In this document: positions 12,801-24,459 of the stretch, in pieces
Position numbering within the stretch: the first letter of the stretch is position 1
How the letters are laid out: every line of letters begins with the position of its first letter
Assembly (NCBI GenBank): GCA_023653785.1
Contig: JAMKCH010088200.1
Location: 35,835-99,834 of the forward strand
Direction of reading: 5' to 3'
From: Ophioderma brevispina
Taxonomy: Eukaryota > Echinodermata > Ophiuroidea > Amphilepidida > Ophiodermatidae
DNA length: 64,000 nucleotides
Made by a program: the position numbers and the translations under genes
Notes under the pieces: generated by a model
The model's input: only the letters and a program-made list of their open reading frames with translations
What the model was told of the DNA's origin: nothing
Database searches by the model: none

Positions 12801-13622
12801 CATAAAGGGAATATGTAAAGTTTTATTCCCAAAGAAACTATATATTAACCGAATGAAATAGAGAGTAGCAATTTCAATGACACGTTTTCGTTGTAACCCG
12901 TCAAACTGGCCCAAACAAGCCCTTAAAATGGTCCAAAATTAGGTCAAAATGGCCAAAATAGTTCAAATTTGTCAAAAATAAATAATAAATTAGTCATAAC
13001 ATTTTTCTCAAAATAGCTTAAAGGAACATAAATTATTTAATTCCCATGGACAGTGATAAGGTAAAAATAAAAGTGTAGCTTTTCAATGAACACATTTTGG
13101 GGGGTGGTAATTATTTAAAAAATGTTTCAAATGGGGTAAAAAAGTCAAATTTTTATGGTAAAACATAAAACAGTAATAATTGCCTCTTTCTAAATACTCA
13201 ATGGAATATTGGAAGCAGGGCTAGGTATTCCAATTTACCAATTTTGGAAGTCACATTGGGCTGAGGTTCAAAATGAATGAACTCAAGATTGGAGGGGAAT
13301 CTCAAGATTTATGGTCAATATTGGTTCAGAAAGATCAACTTAATTAAACTATGATTGATAAATGTAAAAAATTTAAAAAAAGAAAAAACCTAAAATTTTT
13401 TGTTTTATCATAAAATTACATCCCCCAGTAAATTAGGGTGAGTGGCTATTCAATTCTAAGATTGATGGAAAATTACCACAAATGGTAAATTAGATCTATG
13501 CCCGATTGTCAAAATCAGGCCATAGTTCACAACACCAGAGTACATTAAAGTTGAAAAGGAGTTGGCTATTATAAGCACTTTTCTTGGGAGGTAGCAAAAA
13601 ATCAAAGAAATCAAGAAATCAC
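9856..13622. repeat. Tandem segmental duplication, copy B
   Basis: Starts at CTCTGGTCTTATGTCTA and ends at AAATCAAGAAATCACA. It is colinear with copy A over its full length, offset by about 3.68 kb at the start and about 3.77 kb at the end. The indel-dominated differences would fit either an old duplication or two noisy, uncollapsed versions of one locus. No gene seen. Confidence 0.85.
12070..13260 (+). repeat. Left inverted arm (copy B): same satellite-like array
   Basis: This is the copy-B counterpart of the array at 8345-9480, starting at TTAGACGGCCGGCC and containing CATCCTCATGGGACATACC, GCGTATGGGGTGTTGCC and repeated ATGGCC.AAAA / CTTCAAAGGAGTAG units. It is the arm nearer to the opposite-strand array at 15240-16290. 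Confidence 0.7.
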
Positions 13623-15239
13623 AAGTGGGTTATAATTGTTATTTTATTAATACTAATGCCTCCTTTACGGGTTACTCATAGTGATCTGATACACGAATGA
13701 AAAAAATACTAAGAACGCATTTTATATAACGCACCCGATGTTTATTATTTTGTTTCAGTGGATAGCTATCTATGGTCCTCATCTTCTTGATTAATAAAAA
13801 AAAGTACCAACATACCTAATATAGCGTCAGAATGATGTCATCAAGTCTCGAGTTGTAACAAAAATTGGTTACCCCGAAAAATTGGTATTTTCCACAGAAA
13901 ATTCTTTGGCGAAAATTCAATTTTGCGCTAAAAAAGAAGGAAATATCGGAGTTTCACGGGGTTTTAAGCCTCTAAAATGATGGGGACAAATGGCTAATTG
14001 TCTAAACATAGAGTTTAGAGGGTTAAATGGGCATAATATTTTCAAAAAAAAGCAACAAAACTTCCGAGGGTGGAAAACCACCCCCTATCTTCTACTTGGA
14101 CGGATACCCTAACCACTTGTCTACCACGTATCTTTTTCCATTTTTCGACTCTAACTTAAAATGACCAGAAAGGACGAGAGAATGATTACCAAAAGATTCT
14201 ATGACGTTTTGGGCATTGTGTCCGTTGCATATTTATTTTCTTGTTAGGTTAATATCAACAGGTAAGAATGATCATTTGGTACAAGAAGACCCGGAAATGG
14301 GAAAAACAGTCAATGGTGGCTATTCAGTTATGGTTCTTAAATGGTCCAAAATGTAACTTATCCTACATGGTTGAGCCAAATATAACAGGGTTTCTTGTGC
14401 ATTAGGCCTATTTCATTATTAAATTGCTTGAATCCACCCCAGGACACTGGGCCCGTGAGTTGAATCCACCCAGAACGGGAAGCTTGATGGATATTTTTAG
14501 ATGTTAATATTGAACAAACTCAGTCCAATTTAAACAAGAGCAGCCTACCCTCGGACCCTTGATAGAATACTGTGTCTAAAAAAATAAGACTAAACTACAA
14601 AAAAAGCTTGTGAGTAGCCCATAAGAAATTCTTGTGGATTAAAATTATTTAACAATTTCCCAATTGAGAACCAGATATATTGGAGAAATAATAATTGAAC
14701 CTGTATGTGGTCCTTAGTGTTCTTCAGAATGCGGATAGTCACGAAATTATTATTTGATGATTGATTTTATGTTTATTCAATATCTAATTCGGGCTATTCA
14801 AATGTATAGCCTAAGAAATATATGTTATCCATATTAAGATGTAAGTTTAAAAATTAATTAAAAAAAAGTAATTTAGCTGATTATAAAGGTCATTTAACTT
14901 AAAACTCGAAGATCTAGAAAAGTTCAACCCGGGCCCTAACAACTATTTTTAAATATTCAATAGAATAATTTTATAAATTCACAGGGTAATATATTAAAAA
15001 ATATGGACAAAGTAACACGTTTTATCAATTGGTTTCCCCCTTTTAGTGATTTTGATAATTTTGGGGAATTTAAAATTTCTGTCCCATTCCGACCCACATC
15101 TATTGAACGGGCTTGCAAGTCTATATACCAGCTTACTTATGATTATTCCGCTGGGATGTAACCGCACAACCAACTTTTGACATACTGTGCAAAAAGCAGA
15201 CCATAATGTACGGTAAGACAAAGTGATACGGTTCGTTAT
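13623..15239. other. Spacer between inverted arms, no gene seen
   Basis: AT-rich single-copy-looking sequence between the left arms and the right arm. A short direct repeat (GAATCCACCC, at 14431 and 14463) is present. No recognisable transposase, polymerase or other protein motif. Confidence 0.45.
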
Positions 15240-16290
15240 CTCACCCATTGATTTTGATCAATTTTTGGAGGAATTTGGTCATTATTCCATTTTGACTCAG
15301 AAATCTATAAAATTAAATAGCTAGCACTCTTCACCCGATGAAAAGGCAAACACTTATATGACCTACTTTGTGAAAAGAGGGCATTATAATAGTTTGGCCA
15401 TTTTCAACCCCAAATCCGTCAATTAAGCCAACTGCTTTCTGATTCACTTATTTATGACACACTTGGAAGTGTAAGGTGATTTGACCATTTTGGAACAATT
15501 TGACTATTTTGGTTTTTGATTCTAAAAATATTAAAAATAGAAAAAAATGAAAGCACTTAAGGCTACTTATGACGTTTCTTGAGATTATAACGGCAAATGT
15601 TTCATTGAAAAGGTTTGTCAACGAGGTCTATTGGGATGACGGATCCATTCTTGGCCAATTTTACCCCAAATCTTTAAATCGGAATGGCTTCCATTTTTCC
15701 ACGTTAAATATGAATCCGTTGAAGGTGAATGGAAATGTTATAATCATTATTAAGACTTAATGTATGTCGACTGATTTACTATTTTTGGACAATTTTGACC
15801 CTTTTTTTTTTTTTTTTTTTTTTAAAATTTTAAATTGGGGAATGGCTTTTTTTTCCATTATATTCTCTTAAATAGGGCTTGTATTGAAGGTAAATGGGAC
15901 ATGTCTGGATATTATTTTAGAAAGAATGCCATTTGACACTGATTTACCTATTTTGGACCAATTTGACTTTTTTGGCCATTTTGACCCAAAAATTTATAAA
16001 TGGGATGAAGTCCATTATATTCACTTAAAATATGACCCCTTTGAAGGTAAATAGACATGTTCTGATAGAATATTTGAAGAAAGGAATGCATTTCGACTTG
16101 ATTTACATATTTTGGGACAATTTTGACCTTTTTTGGCCATTCTGACCATATAAATAAAGAATGTAGAGAAGGACAACACCCCACGTTGATGTACATACCA
16201 TGGTGGTAATGAATCCACTAGGTTGGACCTTTGTAACAACCAACGCCATCAAAAATTCATTTTGGATTCCTTTGGACGGCCGTCATGCTA
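15240..16290 (-). repeat. Right inverted arm of the 8.35-16.29 kb structure
   Basis: Read on the minus strand, this shows GACGGCCGTCC, TTGATGGCGTTGG, GTCCAACCTAGTGGATTC, ACGTGGGGTGTTGTCC and then repeated units ATGGCCAAAAAAGGTCAAA, TTGTCCCAAAATA, TTCCTTTCTTCAAATA, TATCAGAACATG and TTTACCTTCAAAGGGGTCAT. Order and content match the left arms. A T20 run lies at about 15806-15826. Confidence 0.75.
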
Positions 16291-16479
16291 GGCTTCTTGG
16301 AGTTGTTTTGGGGCAAATAAAGTATCATACGAAAGCTTAGAATCTAAGGCATAGATCAGTGACAGGATTCCTCAACGACAATATTTAGGGCTAAAAGTAG
16401 ATCAAATTCTGTCAGTGAAAATCACCATTGCCAATAGAAGAGGATGCAATTTAGAAAATGCAAAAGTACCTGTGTAAAA

Positions 16480-17045
16480 GTGAGGTAAATGAATTTAGCA
16501 TGTTTTGGAAAAGTAAGAATCGGGCTTAACAAAATCGTATTTTTGTGAGATTTAGTGTAACAGCAAAATTATGAAGTGAGGAACTCTGTAGGTGTGTTAC
16601 AAAAATACCTACCCAAAAAAATGTGATTCAAAAAACATGCCTTCAAAACTTGTACATTACCATAAGATATCATTCCAGTTTTTTAATGTTAAAGAATCTG
16701 TGTGCATTTTGGTTCATATTGTGGACAGGATTTTAGATATGACCTGATGAAATATAAGCTTCTTTTTGTGAATTTCACATGTTTTGGAAAGCTAAGAAAT
16801 CAGGTCTAACAAAATCTGGTATATTTTGTGAGATTTAGTGACAGCAAAATTCTGAAGTGAAGACTCTTGTAGTGTGTACAAAACCCTACCCAAAAATGTG
16901 CCTTCAAAAACATGCCTCAAAAATTGTAAATACAAACGTAAGATATCCAAGTGTTTTATGTTTAAGTAATCTGTGTGACAATATTTTGGTTAATTTTGAT
17001 GGACAGGATTTTAAGATATGACCTGATGAAAGATAAGCTTCGTTT
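16480..17045. repeat. Tandem repeat, about 2 units of 286 bp
   Basis: Units begin at ATGTTTTGGAAA (about 16500 and 16785) and share AAATCAGGTCTAACAAAATC-like sequence, TGAGATTTAGTG.AACAGCAAAAT, ACCCAAAAA.ATGTG, ACATGCCTTCAAAA and GGACAGGATTTTA.GATATGACCTGATGAAA.ATAAGCTTC. No coding capacity. Confidence 0.75.
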
Positions 17046-18085
17046 GTGTTCAGTTTAATTGAGACTGGATGGCACTATGGACTGGCAAGCTGTATTGCCA
17101 CTTCATTCTAGTTGGACATCTAGTTGACTTCAGATGATGGCAGCCAAGTCTCCATTAATATAGATGATGTGACATACAAGTTTACAACATCAAGTAGCCG
17201 ACACACACAACAGCATTCATAAGCCTGCTTACTGATAAAGAGCGGAATTTTAAAAGCACAAGCTCTGCAGGTGCGGCAAAAAGACTGCCGGGCAGTACTT
17301 TGTGCCCACATTGATGTCACATGCCACATCATTACAGCAACCAAAAGAATCAAATAGAACAGCCAAAGAACAGATTGAAATGCACGCACCGATTTGGGAG
17401 CGCTTTGATGTAGCGTCAGTCATGGGTGTTAACAAGGACCCACATACGACCTCTCCTTGTCGGTTATTCATGTATAAATATTTAAAAAATAACCTTTTTA
17501 CAGTAGTACAATTCTTCAGCTCCAGTGGTTTGGGAATAAAAAAAATATTGATTGAAACATATAATTCAGGATTTTTTGTCCAAATTTCGAGTTTATGGTA
17601 AACCAATGATGACGTCTAAATTTGGATTTCTTGGCAGCACCGCCTGGTTGAGTTTTTATAACTACAGTGCTTGCCCTCTGTAGTGAAGTGGAGCAATGGA
17701 ATGTGTACAAAAGAAAGATGCTTGGAGGCCCGTTACCACTGGTCTAATGTAACCATGTCATTTTCATTAGCATAAACTAGCTATGTAAATGGATTTTATT
17801 ATTTACACATTAGTAAAAATGTAATTATATGTTAGTTTGAATTAAAGGACACAGTAAAGACCGCATGTTCTATCACCATACCACATAGTCATGGACATTA
17901 GTTCATGAGATTTGCTTAGTCTGAGAGTGAATTAAAGGATTCTTGAAAATTGCGAATCAGCTCATTATATTCATAACCTGTCCAAAAAGTATACTGCACA
18001 TGACCTATGTTCTATCACTGTGTCACATTTGAAGTCATTGACGAATCGGTTTGTATAGTATGGTGGACCTTATCGTTATGTTTGG
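17046..18085. other. Non-coding stretch
   Basis: Overlapping open frames of about 90-118 codons on both strands at 17120-17606 show no recognisable motif and probably reflect chance. From about 17840 there are two loosely related blocks (GTTCTATCACCATACCACA, GTTCTATCACTGTGTCACA) that may be degraded outer units of the following array. Confidence 0.4.
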
Positions 18086-18800
18086 GATTTGTCTGCTATT
18101 TGCGACATTTGATTTTTTGTCTGGTCTGGGTAGTATTGACACCTAGGAATTCAAATTTGGTTGTTCCCATTTTTTCGACCAGCGTTGGCAGCCATATTGG
18201 ATTCAAAATGGCCGCTAATTTTCAATATATTTTCCCTCATATCTTCGGTTGTGGGCGGCATAGAAAAGTAAAATTGGTCTCTAACCATGTGTGTGATACT
18301 AAGGTTCTATTAGAAACCTATTTACGTTGAACTAATTAATTTGGCGGCCATCTTGAATTCAAAATGGGCCGAAGTTGAATAAACTTTGACCTGTATCTTG
18401 AGTTTTGAATAACATACTGGGCTATATACGATGGCAATAAACATGTGAGATCAGAGGTTTCCATATTAACCCCTAATTTAAGTTGAACTAATCCGTTTGG
18501 TGGCCATCTTGAAATTCAATATGGCCGACATGGTTTAATATACTTCGCCCTGTATTTTGACATGTAAAATAAAATACAAGGCCTAAAAAACTTGTTTTTT
18601 AAAATATTTTTCTTAACACATAGAAAAAATTGAAAGATGTTCCCATGTTTTTGATCAGCTGTTTGGCCGCCCTCTTGAATTCAAAATGGCTGCTATTTTA
18701 TAACATTTCTCCAATACTCGCTTTCCGAGCTAAATAGGAAGCTAAAAAGATAGTTATACAAACGTATGTGTTTTCAATGATGCTACAATCTGTGTTCTAC
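18086..18800 (+). repeat. Left arm of inverted-repeat structure, about 155-bp units
   Basis: Four units, each centred on a near-palindrome of the type GCCATCTTGAATTCAAAATGG (about 18190, 18342, 18502, 18667). Between the centres are conserved blocks: TTTTCAATATATTTTCCCTC, AAAGTAAAATTGGTCTC, GACCTGTATCTTGAG and AATAACATACTGGGC. The segment 18090-18580 aligns in order with the reverse complement of about 23290-23830, including outer flanking sequence (TTTGATTTTTTGTCT and TTTTTTCGACCA). Confidence 0.8.
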
Positions 18801-19639
18801 AATCTTGGACAAAAATTAGTTGGAACACTCACCACAATTAGCTACATTGTTCACCTGGGCCAGAGCCATATCAACTTCAACTTTCCCTTTCCCCAACGCC
18901 CATCAATCAATGTTGGGACAAATGCGGAAGACTTCTGATGGGATACCCAAATTTCATACATTCGTGTGGCAAGGAGGGGGAACAGTTTTCCGAGATTGTT
19001 CAAATGTTCCAACAATTATGTGCAAGATTGTGGTGTTTATTTGTTAGACCCCCATATGAATTTCAAATAGTCGCCAATATCATTCAGATATTTACTGATT
19101 TGGCTTGTGAGCTACATAGAAGGACCAAAATATGGCAATACTAGATTGTTTGTGATACCATTTTTCAAAAAATTGCCACTTTTAGTTATAGCTCATTTGT
19201 TTAGATAGCCAGTATACAGGCATTGTAACCATTAAGGGAAAAGGGATATCTGTGTACAATGAACGAATGCCCATCTATCTTGTATAGAAAATGTAAGCGA
19301 AGAAACGATTACACTTAATAGGAGCGAGTCAGAGAATGAATTGTTGTGGACATCAAGAGCAAATTTGAGTCAGATGTGACATTAGAGATGTAATACACAT
19401 TAATAGCAAAAAGTGAAATATGGTGGACACGTACACCCAGACACAAATCTCTAGTTTTAAGAAAGATATGATGGTCATGAAATTGACCTTTGTTGAGGTG
19501 TTGGAGTAAGTCTAGCCAGTAGCCAGATGTCAAGATTAAGAGAAAACTCCCCAGTACGGCCACGATTGATGCAATGAGAGAATATTCATTCTCCACCAGC
19601 TTGACAGACAATGATAATTAAAAGGTAGCAACCTTTTGT
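18801..19639. other. Non-coding stretch inside the inverted-arm structure
   Basis: Sequence between the left arm and the first LINE fragment. A minus-strand open frame (19315-19611, 98 codons) has one hydrophobic stretch but no family I recognise, and I do not call it a gene. Confidence 0.4.
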
Positions 19640-21560
19640 GAGTAAAATCTCAAAGTGATAACCTTCTTCTTGCGTTTGAGACAGCAGCCAAATATGTTTA
19701 AAGTTGGTGGAGCCAGCTCACTTTGATTGGTTTGGGTTTGAGAGAAAGTCTATATCCACCGGTGGAAGAAAGGTAGGGCACTCTTGAGAATGTGATCCGC
19801 AGCTGTGATGGAGAGCAACATTGCAGGTGGTGATGGCCGCAGTCCCCATTGGGGAATATTCAGATGAAACGACGGACTCCTGTGCGAATCATGTTCAAGC
19901 TGACCCATTCCTTGCGTGGAGATTGCTACCAGGTGGGGTTCTGTAATAGGTGTGATAGTGAATTGTCTGGTCTGGGAGTTATTTGCCAGGGAGTTTCAAG
20001 TCTGTAAGCTGTGAATGGGGACGCTAGATGGAGGGTTTAGCAGCATGTCGACAGAAGGTTAAACGAGAGTCGTCTCTGTCTGCCGAGTTGTGTGATTCTT
20101 TGACAGTGTTATGCAGGCAGGTTGCTTGTTGTCCAAACAGAGCCCTTACGTCACCAGTTTTGTGTGTGATGTTCTCTCTGAGCCACTTCTGAACGGTGCA
20201 ATGCATGAGAGAGATGGTAGGACATCAGATGGGTGGGATGGAAGGCAGCCAGTAATGGTTCTCATGGTCTCGTTGAGTACTATGTCAACTTCTTTGGTGA
20301 AAGTATTGACGCACATGCTGGGTGGCATATTCAAGCAGCACTGTAGACCAGAACAGGGCGGTGGTACATAGAGTGGATGGGCTAGCACCCCATGAAAGAT
20401 TCCAGCAAGGTGGCACAGGAGGTTTTTCCTCAATTGATACCTTTGCACAAAAAGGACTCGAGATGCTGACAATAAGTAAGCTGTCGATCAAACTTCACTC
20501 CCAGAGAAGTTGGTGTAGGATTGTTCGCAGAGGCGCTCCATTAGGTTGATTTGAAGCTGGCAATGAGCCTCTTTGGTGTTGAGATGGAAGGCATAGCGGT
20601 GGTCTTGGCTTTAAGTCTCCAGGTCTTGAGATCCCGGCTTGAGATATGCTGCAAGTAGCGCCATCTGCATTAAGTATACTTTCTACTTCCGTCCAGCTTC
20701 TGTCCGAGTGGAGGAAGGCAAGATCGTCGGCTTAGCCATACTGTCTAGATGTGTTGGTATACAAATTTAACAGCTGGGAGCCAAGTTTGATCCTTGTGGA
20801 CTCCGTTACTCAGGCGATGCAGTCGACTGCTCTGACCATCACGGTCTTAAGAACAAAGCTACGGTATAGCCAAGCATGTTGCATATAGAATGTACAAGGT
20901 GATGATCTAGGATGGTCCTGAGAAGCATTGAGTGTCAGACCTTTGTGAAACACGGTGTTCATATGCGTGCAGTAAGGTCCACAAGATGACGCATGCCTTA
21001 CGACGCTTTTATAGCTATCCTCAATATCATTGTGAGTTTACAATCTGATGGACAGTGCTCCAGCCACGCCGAATTCCTGCTTGTTCGTCAGGAAGTGGGA
21101 ATTCGACGACTGGCTCCAGTCGGGCCAGGATCAGCCTCTTCAAGGAGTTTTGAAGAAAGAAAAACGCAGTAGTGATATTGGGCGGGGAGTTCGGGGGTTG
21201 TCAACAGGGCTTTTTTTGGTTGGGGAGTGCAATGATGGTAGCCCTCCTCCATATCTTTGGTAAGATGGTTGGTAAGGCAAAATGTGTAGAACTCCTGGAG
21301 CCATTCAAGACATTATGGGCCGCAGTGCATCATGAACTCCGTTGGTATATTATCAGGCCCATTGGCCTTTTCACACTCTTTGTTGCTGATAGCAGAGGTA
21401 AGCTCATCTAGTGAGAAGGGTGGTGAAAGTGGACCCGTCCACGCCACAGGCTTGACGAAGTTTGTGATCTCTTTTTAACAGAGCGATGTGATCCTTCAAG
21501 TGATTGGAGCGACCATTTGCGAGGAGTGCTCAGCTATGAGTTGGCAGACACAGGACCATT
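19640..21560 (-). mobile_element. Decayed non-LTR (LINE) reverse transcriptase fragment
   Basis: Minus-strand conceptual translation in shifting frames gives the conserved order of a LINE ORF2. A finger-region motif KANGPDNIPTEFMMH is at about 21321-21411. An ADDLAFLHSD catalytic-loop motif is at about 20690-20745. The thumb/C-terminal signature VDIVLNETMRTITGC with PSLSCIAPF is at about 20195-20310. A C-terminal tail ends near 19650. The reading frame is broken by stops and shifts, so this is a dead fragment without the N-terminal endonuclease. The downstream motifs suggest a CR1/Jockey-like clade; the clade is an inference. Confidence 0.85.
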
Positions 21561-22109
21561 TCGTTGGTTTGGATGGTTAACCTTAAAAAATATCATCACC
21601 TCTTAAGAAATTATCAATCCCTCTTGAAAAACAAAAATGAAATTTGCTTCTAAGTCGGTTAGAAATTCAGGACCCAAAACATGGACTTCATTAGAGAAAA
21701 ATGTGAAACTCTCAAAAACTATGAATATTTTCAGGTCGAAAATAAAAAATATCTGATATTGAACTACATCTAGTTTTTTGCCTTCTCAATTTTAGAGACT
21801 TTACTGCAATGAATATGTTCTGTGCCTTTTCTTGTATGTATTTTTTGTCATTATTATTTTATACTACTTATGATGCTATAGTGTGGGTGTGCGCGGCCTC
21901 TGGGTAATAATAGTTTTATGTTTGGTTGTGATGCGGGTGGTTTTGAGGGTCTTTATTGTGTGATTTGTATGTTAAGTAATAGTAATTTAAGGTTAAATTT
22001 ATGTTGGTGGTGACCCCTGTGGGCCATTAGGCCTTTGGTCATCCCTGCATCCTTAAATCATGTTATTATTGATTGTCTATGTGATATGTATTTTTTAGCA
22101 GTAAAATAA
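21561..22109. other. Non-coding stretch between two LINE fragments
   Basis: AT-rich. The segment 21950-22090, just beyond the (ATG)n at the 3' side of the next LINE fragment, may be unrelated flank. No gene seen. Confidence 0.4.
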
Positions 22110-23080
22110 GTATGATGATGATGATGATCATCATCCATCAGGGCCTCCGTCAGTCGCAGCGACTATGGATAAAGCGCCCACATGAAGTCACAGGTTAGGT
22201 GAACCGCGACGTCTGTGCTGAGAGGCCAATCTAGAGTGGCAGTCTCTGCCAAAGGTGCTACATATATGGGATGTCACAGCTTGACTATCCAAGGATCTGA
22301 TTGTCAGCAGTTTCTCCAGCACCCAATGTCGATGTTCAGGGTACACATATCACGCTTACAAATATCCTTGTAGCGGAGTATGGGGTCGACCAACTTTCCT
22401 TTGCCAGAGTACAGATCGCATACATGATATATTTCGGTAGACGGCCATCATCCATTCGACGGACATGGCCAAGCCATCGGAGTCTGCGTATAGATGGTGG
22501 GGAGTCCAATTCGAGGCAGGAGCTCTGAATTTGGCACCATGTTCTTCCAGGTGGGACACACCAGAATGCGTCTAATACACGCAGGATGGCAGCTGTTGAG
22601 TTTCTTCTCATGCCTAGAGTAGTTGTCCATGGCTCACTACCATACAGTAATGTGCTGATGATGCAGGCATTGTAAAAAATGCTGCCTTTGTCGAATGGAC
22701 AGCTTCGGAATTTCCCACACACGCGTTGTAAGCCGGGCAAGAGTAGCTGCAGCTTTACAATGCGTTTGCCGATTCTGCCATCGAGAGATAGACTGTCACT
22801 GATGGTGGATCCTAGGTAGGTGAAGTCCTGACAACTCAAAGTGTGTAATTGTCGATTGTGTGACAGGCGGTTCTTGAGCATCTTGGACAAGGACAGTGTT
22901 CTTCTTCAAATGATGAAAGTTGAATTCCTGTACATGTCGTGAGAAGCGATCTATGAGCAGCGGAAGTTCCTGCTTGGAATGTGAAGTAGTGGCAGCATCA
23001 TCAGCAAACAACCTTTTCACGAATCACTATCTGACGGACCTTTGTCTTAGCTCTAGGCGTGCAGGATGAGAGACGACCAT
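22110..23080 (-). mobile_element. Second decayed LINE fragment (RT palm to C-terminus)
   Basis: On the minus strand, LFADDAATTSHSKQELPLL (about 22960-23015) is the RT catalytic FADD motif. After a frame change come FTYLGSTISDSLSLDGRI, LLYGSEPWTT and RRLRWLGHVRRMDDGRLPK (22440-22830), the usual C-terminal order of many invertebrate LINEs. Further 3', in broken frames, lie AQTSRFT and a degenerate zinc-finger-like tail. An (ATG/ATC)n microsatellite at 22113-22138 marks the 3' side. It belongs to a different element from the neighbouring fragment at 19.6-21.6 kb. The N-terminal endonuclease is missing and frameshifts are present. Confidence 0.88.
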
Positions 23081-23289
23081 CGGACCTGGTGTGCATGTAG
23101 ATGCCTTATGTGGCTGTACCGAATGCTTGCTTCAGAAGACTGAAAAGATATCCAAAGAATATAGGGTGGCATATAATCAGCTTTTGCCAATTGCTAGGTC
23201 TGGACTCAAATGGAAAGGGTAAACCAAACTGGTACCAACTTAGTGAAGTGAAATTGTGGAAGATCCAGCATCAAATATGAGTATTACCA

Positions 23290-23830
23290 CCATTTCTAGT
23301 CCAGTATGTATTCACAAGTCAAGATACAGGCCAAAGTGAATTCACACATGTCGGCCATATTCAATTCAAGATGGCCGGCAAACAAATATTTGCAACTAAA
23401 ATTAGGTTAATATATAAAACCTCAGTATCACAATACATGGGTATGCCACCTTTTTAGCAATGCATGTTATTCCAGAAGTCAAGATACAGGACAAAGTACT
23501 ATTCAGCTTGGCGGCAATTTTGAATTCAAGATGGCCGCCAACGAAATTAGTTACAACTTATAAGCTGGTTTCTATAGAAACCTCCGCATTACAAACACGG
23601 GTATAGGAGACCAATTTTACCTTTCTAAGTCACCCACAAAGGGAGATATGAGGGACAAGTATTGAAAATATGCGGCCATTTTGAAAAATCCAAGACGGCT
23701 GTGACAAATAGTTGGTCGAAAAAAAGGGAACACAAATTTGTGTTGGCTTGACCTCAGTTTTACCTAAAAAAAGACAAAAAATCAAAAGTGTAGCAAAAAA
23801 TTCGCATTAGGGGCACTCGCTTTTTCCAGG
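23290..23830 (-). repeat. Right arm of inverted-repeat structure, about 155-bp units
   Basis: The minus-strand reading matches the left arm at 18090-18580: TTTGATTTTTTGTCT, TTTTTCGACCA, CAAAATGGCCGC, TTTTCAATACTTGTCCCTC, AGGTAAAATTGGTCTCC, GGCGGCCATCTTGAATTC, TTTGTCCTGTATCTTGACTT and AATACATACTGGACTAG. Unit centres on the plus strand are at about 23350, 23513 and 23672. Confidence 0.8.
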
Positions 23831-23959
23831 TAAGAGGTCCCCTAGAAACGGAACAGACCCTACTAGTATATAAAAGTGGATTATCGAATTGTTCATGTAG
23901 GGACCATCATCCATGAGACATCATCTGCATGATGACACAAAGGCCCTCCACATGGTTGT

Positions 23960-24100
23960 GGGGCCAAAAAACATATGTGAATCTTGATAAAGCCATATAG
24001 GTATTATGTGAACTCGAAATAAAGCCATTAGGTATTATGTGAATCTTGAATAAAGCCATATAGGTATTATGTGAACTTGAATAAAGCAATATACCGTAGG
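23960..24100. repeat. Short tandem repeat, about 36-bp unit
   Basis: About 3.5 units of AATAAAGCCATATAGGTATT followed by ATGTGAA(C/T)TTG. Non-coding. Confidence 0.8.
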
Positions 24101-24459
24101 TATATTTACTAAATTTGGCACAGCGTCAAAATGGATGTAGTTTGAAAGGAAAGATTGACAAACCTACAAAGAAATTTACATAATGGTGCAATTGAATATG
24201 TAGGAAAACACAACTGACCAAAGTTATTTTTCCATGTTAATATATTTTTAGCATTCAATAGGTTCATAGGATTAACGTTGGTGATACATGACTCTAAATT
24301 AGTTTTGGTGGGGAAGTAAATAAGTAATACTAACAATGCCCAGTGTGAATTGGACATTTCAATTCTTGGCTCAAATTGATAGAAGACCCACCAAGATGTT
24401 CATGTTTTCCATAGATACCCAACAGGAACAGCTCAGAATCATGTAATTTAATCCCTGTC

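Noticed and set aside
17120..17606. Overlapping open frames of 89-118 codons on both strands
   Set aside because: Both strands are open over the same bases, and neither shows conserved residues or splice sites.
19315..19611. 98-codon minus-strand open frame with a hydrophobic segment, possible small membrane protein
   Set aside because: It lies just beyond the 3' end of a LINE fragment, has no recognisable family and no splice or expression signal.
20111..20549. Plus-strand open frames of 75-86 codons
   Set aside because: They are antisense shadows of the LINE reverse transcriptase on the minus strand.
23960..24100. CRISPR-like array (36-bp period)
   Set aside because: Units are directly head-to-tail with no unique spacers; it is a plain short tandem repeat in a eukaryotic genome.
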